Source: Neocallimastix lanati (nom. inval.)
Lineage: Eukaryota > Neocallimastigomycota > Neocallimastigomycetes > Neocallimastigales > Neocallimastigaceae
Assembly: GCA_016946835.1 (NCBI GenBank)
Contig: JACVTC010000039.1
Span: forward strand, 1,307,501 to 1,371,500
Length of the DNA: 64,000 nt
Direction: 5' to 3'
Under the pieces are notes generated by a model. It was not told the origin of the DNA and searched no databases. It saw only the letters and a program-made list of their open reading frames with translations. Positions 45,735-56,700 of the stretch are shown piece by piece; position 1 is the stretch's first letter, and the number at the start of each line of letters is the position of its first letter. The position numbers were made by a program, and so were the translations under genes.

Positions 45735-46158
45735 TAACACTTTTCCTTCAAGAGTTTAGTTATTCTCACAAATTTTACTTTAATTATATTACAATAAATA
45801 TAAAGTATCAAATAAATAAATTTAATTATTATAAACTTTCCTATATTATTTATATAGTATAAACTAAAAATAAAAACAAAACCAAAATTATTTACATTTT
45901 AGCACATTAATATGTTAGAATTCCTTTTTTTTTTTTTTTTTATAAATTTTTTTTATTAATTTATTTTGTTTAATAGATAATATATGGTATTATTTATATT
46001 ATTTAAATATATTTACATATTTTTCTTTAGTTATTGTTATTGTTATTATTATTTTTTTTTTTATCATTAAAAAAAGTAAACACTTTTTTCAAATTAATTT
46101 AGATTTGTGATTATTGTTATTATGACTATGTATTATGTACTTTTAAATAAATAAGTTA
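45442..46158. other. AT-rich intergenic DNA with AAT array and two long poly-A tracts
   Basis: Contains (AAT)n at about 45511-45556 and A-runs at about 45610-45663 and 45693-45731. No gene seen. Confidence 0.7.
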
Positions 46159-47349
46159 TTAACTAAATTTGACATTTGAGAACTAAACATTTTGTGATAT
46201 TTTTTTTTATAGTAAATATATATATAATAATAAAAAATTGTTAATAAAAATATTATATTTAATAATAAATAAATAAATAAATAAATAAACAAATAAAAAA
46301 AAATTATTTATAAAATTTTTAAAATTTAATAAAATTATTAATAAAATAAAAACTTACATCCATTTCTGGGTGTTGAGCTTGGAATCTATTTTTTTTTTTT
46401 TAAAAAAAAAAAACAAATAATAAATAATTAATAACATATTATTATTATTATTAACAGTTTAATTAATTTAATAATTTATTTATATCATATAATTAAATTA
46501 TTATATATTTATTATTGTTATTATTGTTATTATATCTTATTTATTATTTAATATGATATTTTATTTTTAAAATTACTTTTTAAGAGCTTCTTGTTTCTTT
46601 AATTCCTCACTAGTTGGGAGGCCAGCAGCCTTTTGTCTTTGATCGAACTTTATATTATTTTATAATTAATTTATGAAATTATAATATAAATTATTATTTT
46701 AATAATTTAAATTGATATAACAATAAATTAATTAGTCAATTTATGAGATTTTTATGTTTGTAAATTTAATTTTAATTTCATTATATATGTGATAAATAGG
46801 TAAAGGAAGAATTTAAAATGTATTTGGTTTAGAAAATAATAATAATTATATTTACCATCATTTTTTCAACCATTGATCTGGTTTCTCCATCAAGATCACT
46901 TAATTTTGAGTTTTCTGGTTGAATTTTGGTAGTATCAATAGCTGGATGATGGGTGAGAACATTTTTCCACCATTCCATCTTATTATATTTCTCTAAATGA
47001 ATATGTAATTCATCGTTATCTATTCAAATTCATTTATAAATGGTATAATAATTATTTATTTTTTAAAAAAATATAATAATAATAAGTAATTTTAATAATT
47101 ATTTCTAATAATTTCAATAAGAAATGTAAAAAATTATTATTATAAATTAAATTTTAATAAAATTTTATTTATATATATTAAAATTATAGATATAATAATT
47201 TATGTATATATAAAAAAAAATTAATGAAAAAAAAAAAAATAAAAAATTATAAAAAATTACCAACAAGCCATACACTGTCATCAACATGAATAAGAGCACA
47301 TAATTCACCCTTTTAAATATTAATTAAATATTAATAAATAAATATATAA

Positions 47350-47385
<36 letters not shown>

Positions 47386-47914
47386 TAATCATTGAATTAT
47401 AAATTTTTTTTCTTTGATTTATATGGATAATGATTTTTTATTAAAATAATTTTTTTTCTTTATAATTACCTCCATAATTGGTTCTTGACCTTTTAAACCC
47501 GCCTTTAAGTGTTTCTTTTCAATTTTAATATCAAGTTGTTTAGCACGAGTACCTTTTGGAATTGGAACAGTGATATCAACATCTTGCAAAGTTTGCCTCC
47601 ATTGATATGGTAAGGCTTTAATTTTTTATAAATTAAATTTATATAAATTAAAAAATAAATAAATAAATAAATAAATAATTTGAAATTTAAATTAATATAT
47701 AATTATAATAAATTTATTAAATGTCTTTTAAAAGTATATATATAAACAAGTAAAAATAAAGTAAAATAAAATAAAAAAAAATAATATATTTATATTTATA
47801 TTTATATTTTTATTACTAACCAGCTTGTTCAGCTTCTTCTCTCTTACGTTGTTCTTTATCGTAAGCGTCTCTTTCAGCTTCAGTCATTTGATCGTATTCT
47901 TTTGGAGCGGTCAT
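46159..47914 (-). CDS. nudC: NudC, nuclear distribution protein C (7 exons)
   Basis: Minus-strand exons 47821-47914, 47470-47615, 47261-47309, 46856-47019, 46577-46647, 46357-46384 and 46159-46182 join in frame to 191 residues. The core is a CS (p23-like) domain: [74 protein letters not shown]. The family C-terminus [15 protein letters not shown] ... [18 protein letters not shown] is complete. NudC is a co-chaperone for dynein regulators (LIS1/NudF) needed for nuclear migration and microtubule transport. Length matches short fungal NudC (about 200 residues). Start: the [20 protein letters not shown] exon has the only suitable ATG. Confidence 0.95.
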
Positions 47915-49390
47915 TTTTCTTATTCTTATTTATAATTATTTTCTAAACCAAAAGTAATATAAAAAATATAAATAAATATTTAAAAATACCTAATTAAAAA
48001 TTAAAATTTCCTTTTAAAAAAATTTATGTTTTTTAATAACTGAAATTATTTAATTATTTAACTTTTTGTCCAATAATATTATTTTATTAATTAATAATAT
48101 AATAAATATTAAAAATAAATTTTTTTTTTTAAAAAAATATTTGAAATTAATTCTATTTTATTTTATTTTATACTATTATTTTTTAATATGCTAATGAAAA
48201 GAATTCTTATAAAATTTATAATAATTTTATTATAAAAATATTTTATATTTATTTCCTTTTTGTTTAAATATAATTTAAAAAATACCTCTTTTTCAGAAGA
48301 TATAATTTAATAAATATATAAAAAGAAAAATAGTATATAAAATAAAGTAATAAAGGTCTTTTTTAGATATTATTTATGAAACAAAATATTTTATTTATTA
48401 ATTTAGATGTTTAATTAAAAGTTTAATAATATTTTAATTTAAAAAAATTTTTAATAAAAAAATTATATAAATAATAAATCATTAAATTTTGTTCATTATT
48501 ATAAAAATTATATATATGTATTATTTTTTCTAATAAATACTATAATTTTGTTATTTTTTTATATTGATTTATATATATATATGTATATTTTTTTTTTCTT
48601 TTTTATTTTTTTATTATATTTTATCATTATCATCATTATACTTACATATAGATAATAAATATATATTATTTATTAATAATATTATATATATTAGATATAT
48701 TTATTTACTTTATTTAACATAATAAAAACATATATATATGATAAATATATTTATTTATAATTTAATCTTTTATTTTTAAAATAAATATGCTTATTTCTTT
48801 ATATCAATTTCATAATAATATAATATCAATTTATTATTATATCAAAAATAATGAACGAAACAATTTATATTATTTATTAAACTATTATAAATAGTTAAAC
48901 AAATACACTAATATTATATTATTTAAAAAGTAGTTTCAAAGAGTTTACTAGTCACTGAAAAGATATCGGTTATATAATTAATAAAATAAAAAATAACAAC
49001 AGTTAGATTCAGAAATTTCAAATCGATGTACTTTTAAATGTCATTATTATCTTCTGTATCACATTCTTAAAAATTTCAAAGTTCCACCAAGATATAACAT
49101 ACAAAAATATATACATGTTAAATTCAATTACCTATTATTTTTGTTGAATGGAATAACTTTTTTTTTCTATTAAACAATTTTCAATTAACAAGAAAGTTAA
49201 ATTTTAACTCTTTTTTTATTTATTTATTTCACATTATGGAAAAATGGAAAGGGTTATAAACCTTGGTTTTTCTCCATTAGCTTAATAGTTTTTTTTTTTA
49301 GCTTTTTTCTTTATTCCATTGTAAATTCATATCAAAAATCTAAATTATATTTAAAAAAAAAATATAACAATGCAAAATATAAATAAAAAT

Positions 49391-49423
<33 letters not shown>

Positions 49424-49671
49424 CATTAATCATTAAGGAAAAAGAAAAAAAAATTTATATTATATATTAATAATATAATAATATAATAAAAAATATATAT
49501 ATATATATATATCAATAGCCTATAACGTCTTTTGGATGAACATTCCTAAAATAAAGGTATTTTTCAACCACTAACCGAAAGTTACAGATACAGAAAAGTG
49601 TTTAGTGGGATGGATGAATATATATAATTTAATAAAATGTGTAAAAAAATTTTAATTTAAAAAGATAAAAA
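47915..49671. other. AT-rich intergenic DNA
   Basis: About 1.75 kb between nudC and tRNA-Met. The stretch 49510-49615 is a little less AT-rich but shows no coding pattern. Nothing supported. Confidence 0.6.
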
Positions 49672-49744
49672 TGCGAAGTGTGAGGTTCGAACTCACGACC
49701 TTAAGATTATGAGACTTACGCGCTGCCGACTGCGCCAACTTCGC
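49672..49744 (-). tRNA. tRNA-Met (CAT, elongator type)
   Basis: Minus strand 73-nt cloverleaf: acceptor GCGAAGT/ACTTCGC, D arm GGCGCAGTCGGCAGCGC, anticodon loop CTCATAA (CAT), T arm GTGAG-TTCGAAC-CTCAC. The TAAGTCTCATAATCTTA anticodon arm is typical of elongator Met. Runs of T follow the 3' end on the minus strand. Its upstream side (higher coordinates) is occupied by two LTR elements 14 bp away. Confidence 0.95.
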
Positions 49745-49754
49745 AAATACATTT

Positions 49755-49758
49755 TTAA
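49755..49758. repeat. Target-site duplication of LTR element 1 (TTAA), left copy
   Basis: TTAA directly before the 5' LTR and again directly after the 3' LTR (58749-58752). Confidence 0.7.
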
Positions 49759-50599
49759 TGGTAAAGAACGAACATATAATGGATTATTAATTAGAATTTC
49801 AACTTACTTTAGAATCCATTATATTATTCTTTACTTAATATTACTTTACTATATTTTCTATACTAAAATATTTTCTAAATATATTTATTTTTTTTATATT
49901 TTTATTAAAAGTTTCTAAAATATTATCAATAATTTTATATTTTTATTATTAATATCAATATCTATAATTTAACCTTAAATTTTATTATTTTATTAAAGTG
50001 TTTATTATCAATATTAATATTTTATTTTTATTTTCAAATATATTATTATATTATTATTATATTGTATCAATATTAAACTTGTATTCTTTTTAGTATTTTA
50101 TTTTATTTTTAAATTGATTATTTTATATTTTTATTCCCCACAAATAAAATCAAATCTTAATTGATTAATAATAAATATTAAATATATTATAGTTTTTAAA
50201 TTTATTTTATATAAAATATAAGAATATTATATTAACATTCTTGATTAAAATAACTTTATTTTTCTGTAAAATCTTTTTAAATTTTGTTTGTTACTTTTCG
50301 TATATATTAAATAATTTAGTTTTAGTATATGAAAAATAATATAAAATTATGTAAACAAAATTTATTAAAATAAAAATACTTATGAATTAGTTAATTTAAA
50401 TTAATATAAAATTTTAAGTAATTAGTAATAGTAAATATTTTTTTTTAAATATGATAATAAAATGTAGAAAGGCTTTACATATTTATTTTTTTTCAAAAAG
50501 TATAAATAAGTGAAGTTTTTCAATAATTAAAATGTAGACAGAAAAAAATATTAAAAATAAATAATTAAATAAAATTCTAATAAAACCCGAACCATAACA
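49759..50599 (+). repeat. 5' LTR of element 1 (841 bp)
   Basis: Starts TGGTAAAGAACG and ends CGAACCATAACA; the same sequence forms the 3' LTR. The first 76 bp can form a long hairpin (ATATAATGGATT with AATCCATTATAT, extended by GTAAAGAA with TTCTTTAC). Confidence 0.95.
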
Positions 50600-50606
50600 T
50601 AATTTA

Positions 50607-50624
50607 TGGTGGAGATATCGGGGA
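50607..50624 (+). promoter_or_regulatory. Candidate primer-binding site of element 1
   Basis: TGGTGGAGATATCGGGGA begins 7 bp after the LTR, the place and TGG start expected for a tRNA-primed site. The matching tRNA would end TATCTCC-A-CCA; I cannot name it. Confidence 0.5.
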
Positions 50625-51095
50625 ATATTAGAAAAATAAAATTTAATATTATTTATTAATTAAATTATTTAACAAAGCCTTGGATATAGATTTCCGGGCT
50701 AAGTTTAACCTACATAGTAATTGGGCTAGTAGGCTCTGGACTGCTGTATTTTATATTGAATACAGTAGCCGTGGTACCCGCGTGGCATGACGCCGTGAAG
50801 AGGCAAGCTGCACGTCAGACAGGGTATACTATCAGATTATCCATAAGTTTTGTTAAATAATAATAATTAATAATTTAATATTAATATTAATAATAATAAA
50901 AGTTATAATAAAAAAAAAAAACTTTGGAAAACTTTAGTTTTTGTAGTAACTTTATTTAATTATAGATTATAGAATAAAAAATAATAATAAAAAAAAATAA
51001 TAAAAAGTTAACAAATTTACGAAGTTAATATTCGAGTAAGACAGTGTTAGCTTGCAGGATATTAATTTCATAAACTCTTATTTACAATTTTGCAA

Positions 51096-51318
51096 GGTTT
51101 TGTAGATTGTAAACGCGAGTATCTCAAGGAACAAATCCTTGACAATTAGGCAAATACGCCCTAGAACTATAAAACCTTCACGCTGAAGGCAACTACACAC
51201 TTCAACAGGTGATAGTTTGTTCACTCGCGCAGAAAATAAGAGGTGGGTCAGGTTCGATCCCTGATAAAACCCTGGTCATTCTTGCGAAGTGACGTTAAAA
51301 TATATAGTTTTTTTTTTA
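51096..51318 (+). ncRNA. tRNA-like structured RNA with B box and T-run terminator (candidate)
   Basis: GGTTTTG (51096-51102) pairs with TAAAACC (51265-51271), which directly follows a canonical T arm TCAGG-TTCGATC-CCTGA (51248-51264), as in a tRNA. Within the enclosed 145 nt are helix CGCGAGT/ACTCGCG (51114-51120 with 51223-51229), hairpin TCAAGGA/TCCTTGA (51124-51142), helix AACTAT/ATAGTT (51165-51170 with 51213-51218) and hairpin CCTTCA/TGAAGG (51175-51189). The T arm doubles as a Pol III B box (GGTTCGATCCC), and a T-run at about 51308-51317 could terminate Pol III. No D or normal anticodon arm is present, so it is not an ordinary tRNA. Confidence 0.5.
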
Positions 51319-51494
51319 TTTTTATTTTAGGCTTTTATAAATTTGTTCGCCTATTATTATTATTATTATTATTATTTTTGCAATAAAATAAAAATATATA
51401 TATATTTTTTTTCCTTTTATTAAAATAATAAATATTTCATTAATAAATTTTTTTTAATAAATAATAAATTAAATTTTTCTTTAGTGTAGAACAA

Positions 51495-51540
<46 letters not shown>

Positions 51541-51579
51541 TTTTAACCAATAGTATTATCATAGATATAGATTTATATA

Positions 51580-51614
<35 letters not shown>

Positions 51615-52595
51615 TAATTAATTATAAATATTAAAATAATAAGCAAAAAAATTTTTTTTTTTTTGTAGTACAAATTTTTAATTTTTTTTTTAAATAAGAA
51701 TAAATTTTATAAATAAATTTTTTTTTTATATTAATAATTCTAAATAATAAATTGTAATTTTTTTTTATGTTTATCAGTTTATTTTATTTTTTTTTTAATA
51801 TATACATGTACAATATATATATATAGAATATATAAAATTAGATTATTATTATTATTTTTCAAATAAGTGTATTATTTTTATGATTTTATATAATTAAATT
51901 TTTTTTTTTTCGAAATTTTTATAATTGAAATTTTTTTTTTTTGTGTGTTAAATTTTCTATTATTCGTTATATAATTAATTAAATTTTAATTAAAAAGAAA
52001 AATATAAATAAGCTGTCTTACAACTCTCTACGCGGGATAGTTGAACACCCACACATAATACTTTATTGTTTTGATCTTGTTGATACTGGGAAGGATACGT
52101 TATTATCTTCTTTATTACTAACAATAAGTTAGCCAAATTAAAAAGAATTTAATATTGCTACCTTCTTTTTATTAAGTTTCTTAATAATTAACAATCGACA
52201 TTATCAACTTATCAATAAAGAGCTAAGGGGACTTATTGTAAGAAGGGTTAACAAGCTATATATTTGATGGTTCAACACTATATAGTTTGGCTTGTATTTT
52301 AACTTTTTATTTAATATTTCATTAAATGTTATAACAAAGAATTAATAGAATAATAAATATATACAAAAAAGAAATAAAAATAAAAATAAATATACATTAT
52401 TATTATTATTTAAGTATTTATACAATTTGCTTTATGTTATATTAATTATTTTAATAAAGGAAATAAATATATTAAATAAAATTAAATAAAGAAGTTATTA
52501 CTACAAATAAATTTAAAAAAAAAATTAAGATATACATATTTTGTGTATTAATGCTTAAGAGAATATAATAAACATTAAAATTCATAATAAAAAGC

Positions 52596-52765
52596 TTCAG
52601 ATTTTCAAATTGCGTTTTTGAGTCTGAATTTATTTTTTTTTAGTTTCAGATTTTCGAAGGGTGTTTTCGAGTCTGAATTAATTTATCAGATTTTCAGAGA
52701 GAGATTCTGAGTCTGAATTATTATTGGAATAAAGAATTGGATTGTCAGAGGGTTTTCTGAGTCCA
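52596..52765 (+). ncRNA. Four tandem co-varying stem-loops before gag
   Basis: SL1 52596-52628, SL2 52645-52677, SL3 52686-52716, SL4 52738-52765. Outer stems TTCAGA/TCTGAA (SL1, SL2), TCAGA/TCTGA (SL3), TGGA/TCCA (SL4). Inner stems TCAAA/TTTGA, TCGAA/TTCGA, TCAGA/TCTGA, TCAGA/TCTGA. Between them always three unpaired bases on the 5' side (TTT, TTT, TTT, TTG) opposite one G on the 3' side. Loops of 6-7 nt. Confidence 0.75.
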
Positions 52766-52845
52766 TAATTATATTAGTATAAAACAAAGATAAATTTATT
52801 TTTTTTTGTTATTAAATATATTTTTAAAGTAAACATATTTTTAAA

Positions 52846-53778
52846 TTGGATATCATAGCATTAATACCATTTTTAAATTTTCAAATGGCTGAAAATAAAA
52901 TCAATTTTAAAGAATTAAAAAAGGAATTAAAAGATATCGAGAAAATTTCAAAGGAAAATCTCGATATCAAATCTTGGGAATCAGAAATCCGATTATGGAT
53001 AAAACTTGAGGAAGTTACTGATCCCAAAAAGATTTTTACCGCCTGCTTACTCACGTCTACTGGAGAGCCTCGCGAAGTTATCCAGGATTTAATTGAAAGT
53101 TACAGTACCGATTCTGAATCAGAAAGTGAGGACGAAGAAGAAGAAGAATCTGATTCAGAAGAAAAGAAAAAAGATGAATATCCTTCCTTAAAGGAAATTG
53201 TAGAAGCAATAGAAACTTTTTATGGTCTTAAAGAAGACCAGAATATGTTACTTCGTGAGCTCCGTGCTTTAAGAATTAAAAGAAATGAGCGAGTAAAAGA
53301 CTTTAATACTCGTTTCCGATCCATATATTTGAAATTAGATAAGAAAAGAAAGAAGCGAGTCAGTGTTCTCGATTATATTGATGCTCTTAGGAACAATGAA
53401 GAAGCTTGGAAAAAGGTCTCCCTTAAGGATGACATTTCTTTAAATCGGGCGTTTGACATTGCCGAAAAAGTTGATAGAGTAATGAATTTGAGACCCTCAA
53501 AAGAGTACTCAACTGAAATTGTCAACCCAAGAATAAATATCAGGAATAATTATCAAAACAACAGAAAGGTAGTAAGAGAGAATTATGAAGTTAGAAGCCC
53601 AAAAAGAAATAAAGATTACGAATTGGAGGACTTAACAAAAAAAATGAAAAATCTTACCATTAAAGCCTGTTTTTATTGTAGCGATCCAGGACATTTGCAG
53701 TATAATTGTCCTAAGTTAAATGCAATTATTCAAGAAAATAAGAAACGGTTATATAGTGGAAAATCTTTAAACCACTAA
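52846..53778 (+). CDS. gag: gag of LTR element 1 (310 aa)
   Basis: Retrotransposon capsid/nucleocapsid protein. An N-terminal helical capsid-like region (KSWESEIRLWIKLEEVTDPK ... LRELRALRIKRNERVKDFNT, the usual Ty3 gag motif), an acidic Ser/Glu stretch (about 85-110) and a C-terminal zinc knuckle CFYCSDPGHLQYNC (CX2CX4HX4C). A second Met (about residue 14, MAENKINF) is an alternative start. It is followed after the slippery site by pol in the -1 frame. Confidence 0.9.
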   Translation: MDIIALIPFLNFQMAENKINFKELKKELKDIEKISKENLDIKSWESEIRLWIKLEEVTDPKKIFTACLLTSTGEPREVIQDLIESYSTDSESESEDEEEEESDSEEKKKDEYPSLKEIVEAIETFYGLKEDQNMLLRELRALRIKRNERVKDFNTRFRSIYLKLDKKRKKRVSVLDYIDALRNNEEAWKKVSLKDDISLNRAFDIAEKVDRVMNLRPSKEYSTEIVNPRINIRNNYQNNRKVVRENYEVRSPKRNKDYELEDLTKKMKNLTIKACFYCSDPGHLQYNCPKLNAIIQENKKRLYSGKSLNH

Positions 53779-56700
53779 AAGGGAGAGGAAGCACTCCCTA
53801 TAAAAATAAAATAGCTTCATTACAATACAAATCCATTCCTAGTAGTACAAATGATTATAATAAGGAAGAAAAAGAAGATGCTTCCTATACTAATGAAACT
53901 CACAAAGAATCCGATAATGAGAATGATGTAGAATTTATAGTTAGTGCGACAAAAAGGAAGTTGACGACTAACGATGAAACTAGTGAAAATAATGAAAAGA
54001 GACAACGTAAAAGTATCAAAGATAATCCTACCCCTATAACAACTCCTGCAATAAGAAAGATAAAAGAGAAGGAAATAGAAAATAGAATAATTGTTAAAAA
54101 TAAAAATCAACTACATCCTTCGATAATGGCGCAGCCTAATATAAATATTGAGAAAGCCAAAGAAAAACAAATTCGGAATAAAGAAAGAGCTAACTTTGGA
54201 AATAACAAGGGAAAAAGGAAGGAAAGGGAGGATAATATTACTATAAGAGAAAAGCAAAGTCTGGATTCTTCAAAACAAAGAAATAGCATCAGTACTACTA
54301 GTGATAAAATGCATCAACGATTAAATAAATTAATTGATAATGAAAACGATAAAATTATTAAAACAAAACAAATCAATGAAATGGAAGTTATTGAAGTTCC
54401 TGAAAAGCTTAATGACGAAGGTCATGAGAATATTACATTACAGAAGCTCATAGATTTTCAAGAGCCTAAAGAAAAAGCAACAATTAGTAGAACGCTTAGG
54501 AACATCAAGATGTGTAAGGATCAGGAAGAATATAATGTTTTACAAGATTTGAATGAAACCAAGTGTAATATTAGTTTCGGTCAGCTCCTCAATGTTTCTC
54601 CAAAAGTCAGAAGTCAAGTAAGTCAAGGATTAAAATTAGAAAAACCTGAAAAGAAAATAATAGGTGCATTAAACAATACTATTGCTGCTGCTACCTTGGT
54701 AAATAATATTGATCACTCTTATATTAGCAAAAGTAAGGAAACCTCAGAAGAAGATATTGCCATGGTTGATGTAACAGTAGATGAAATTCCTGGTAAAGCA
54801 CTAATTGATTCTTGTAGCAATCTCAATGTTATCACAAAAAAATTTTATGAGAAATTACCTGGAAATTATGAAGAAGTAGGTATTAGTCGTGGAAGGATAC
54901 GTTTAGCGACTAAGAATGATGAGTATTCAGAAGGAATCATTGTACGAATACCTGTTAAGATTAATGATTATAAAATGATAGTAGATTTTCGTATAATTGA
55001 TGATGATGACCCATTTTATGATTTGTTGATTAATTTTCAAACTCAAGTAGAACACAATCTTTTTATCCATCCTATAAGATATAGTTTATGTCAATTTAAT
55101 TCTCAAGGACTAATCGACGTTATAGCTCCTATTAATAATAATTTCCAAGAAGAAGAAAAATTAGTATGTATAGTAAGGAAAATACTTGAAGATGAAGACA
55201 CAACTAATGAATTAAAGAAACTTGAAGGTCTATCCCCGCAAGAGTATATCCATGATGAAAAATTTTTAGCAAGTCTTTGTAAAGATTATAAAGATGTAAT
55301 AGTAAAATTACTTGAAGAAAACTTGGACATTATAGCGACATCTTCTGAAGAATTAACCCCGTCAGACTTAGCACCTCATAAGATTAACTTGAAAGCGAAC
55401 GCAAAACCTGTTAAACAAAGATGTTACAGGGTAACCAAATTTAAATCGGATATTATTAAAGAAGAACTAATTAAACTTATTAAGAAAAAGCTAGTTGTAC
55501 CATCTTATTCAGAATGGTCTTCACCTGTTGTTGTGGTCCCAAAGGCTAATGGAAAATGGAGATTGTGTGTGGACTACCGCAAGGTGAATGATCTAACCGA
55601 AAAAGACTCTTATGCCCTTCCATATATTGACGAGATATTTGACAGTTTAGATGGTGCCAAAATCTTTACTACTATGGATCTATACTCAGGTTACCATCAA
55701 ATCCTAATGGACGAAGAAAGTGTTGAAATAACCAGTTTTACAACCAAATTTGGCAACTACCAATTCAAAGTTATGCCTTTCGGATTAACTGGAGCTCCGG
55801 CTACCTTCCAACGGGAAATGAATAGAATTTTATTTCCTTTAATCGGAAAATGTGTTTTCAACTTTATTGATGATATACTTATATATTCAAAAACTGTCGA
55901 AGAACATATCCAACACATAAAGCAGGTATTAGCAATCTTCAAGGAACATAAATTAAAAATTAATATTGAAAAATGTCACTTTATGCAAACGGAAGTTGAA
56001 GTTCTTGGTCACAAGATTTCTACTAAGGGTCTTAGTCCTCAAAATAGTAAAATTGAAGCAATTAAAGCCTGGAAAGAACCCACGAATATACATGAGTTAA
56101 GATCATTCTTAGGTGCTGTAGGATATTATAGGAACTTTATAAATGAATATGCTCAAACCTCAGCTCCTCTTTGTAAGCTATTAAGAAAAGGCGTAAAATA
56201 TAAATGGAATAATGAACAAAAACAAAGTTTTACCAAATTAAAAGAAAAATTAATTAATGCTCCTATTTTAAAATATCCAGATTTTTCCAAAGAATTCATT
56301 ATTCGAACAGATGCATCATATGAAGGTATTGGTGGAGTTTTATTGCAGAAAGACGAATCGGAAATAGAACACCCGATTCATTTCATTAGCCGTAGCTTAA
56401 CCAAAGCAGAAAAGAATTATGGAATAACCGATTTGGAAGGAACGGCTTTATATTATTGTATTACTAAATTAAAATCTTATATTATGGGAAGCCCCTTTAG
56501 AACCATAGTTTTTACAGATCACAAACCTCTACTAGGTTTATTTAATAATAAGGAACCGAATAATGCACGACAAACAAGATGGTGTTTGACTGCAAGTATG
56601 CTAAAAGTGGATATTCGCTATGAGCAAGGTAAAAAGAATGTAGTAGCCGACGCTTTATCTAGAATGAAGAACGATAAAGATCAAAAGGTATTAGCTATAA

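Larger units (their letters stand above)
50600..52845 (+). other. Long structured 5' leader of element 1
   Basis: A 2.2-kb untranslated stretch between LTR and gag, unusually long. Three blocks are much richer in G+C than surrounding AT tracts and full of inverted repeats: 50680-50850, 51030-51300 and 52010-52290, followed by four tandem stem-loops (52596-52765) directly before gag. The AT-rich stretches between them hold only homopolymers. Confidence 0.8.

Noticed and set aside
51096-51275. tmRNA or ordinary intron-containing tRNA in the leader
   Set aside because: A short frame ending KYALEL-stop looked tag-like, but the usual 5' tmRNA motif is missing, the RNA is too short, and there is no D arm or proper anticodon loop. 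Only a tRNA-like fold is claimed.
50680-51300. SRP RNA, RNase P/MRP RNA, spliceosomal snRNA or group I intron
   Set aside because: None of the conserved core motifs I know for these RNAs could be found.
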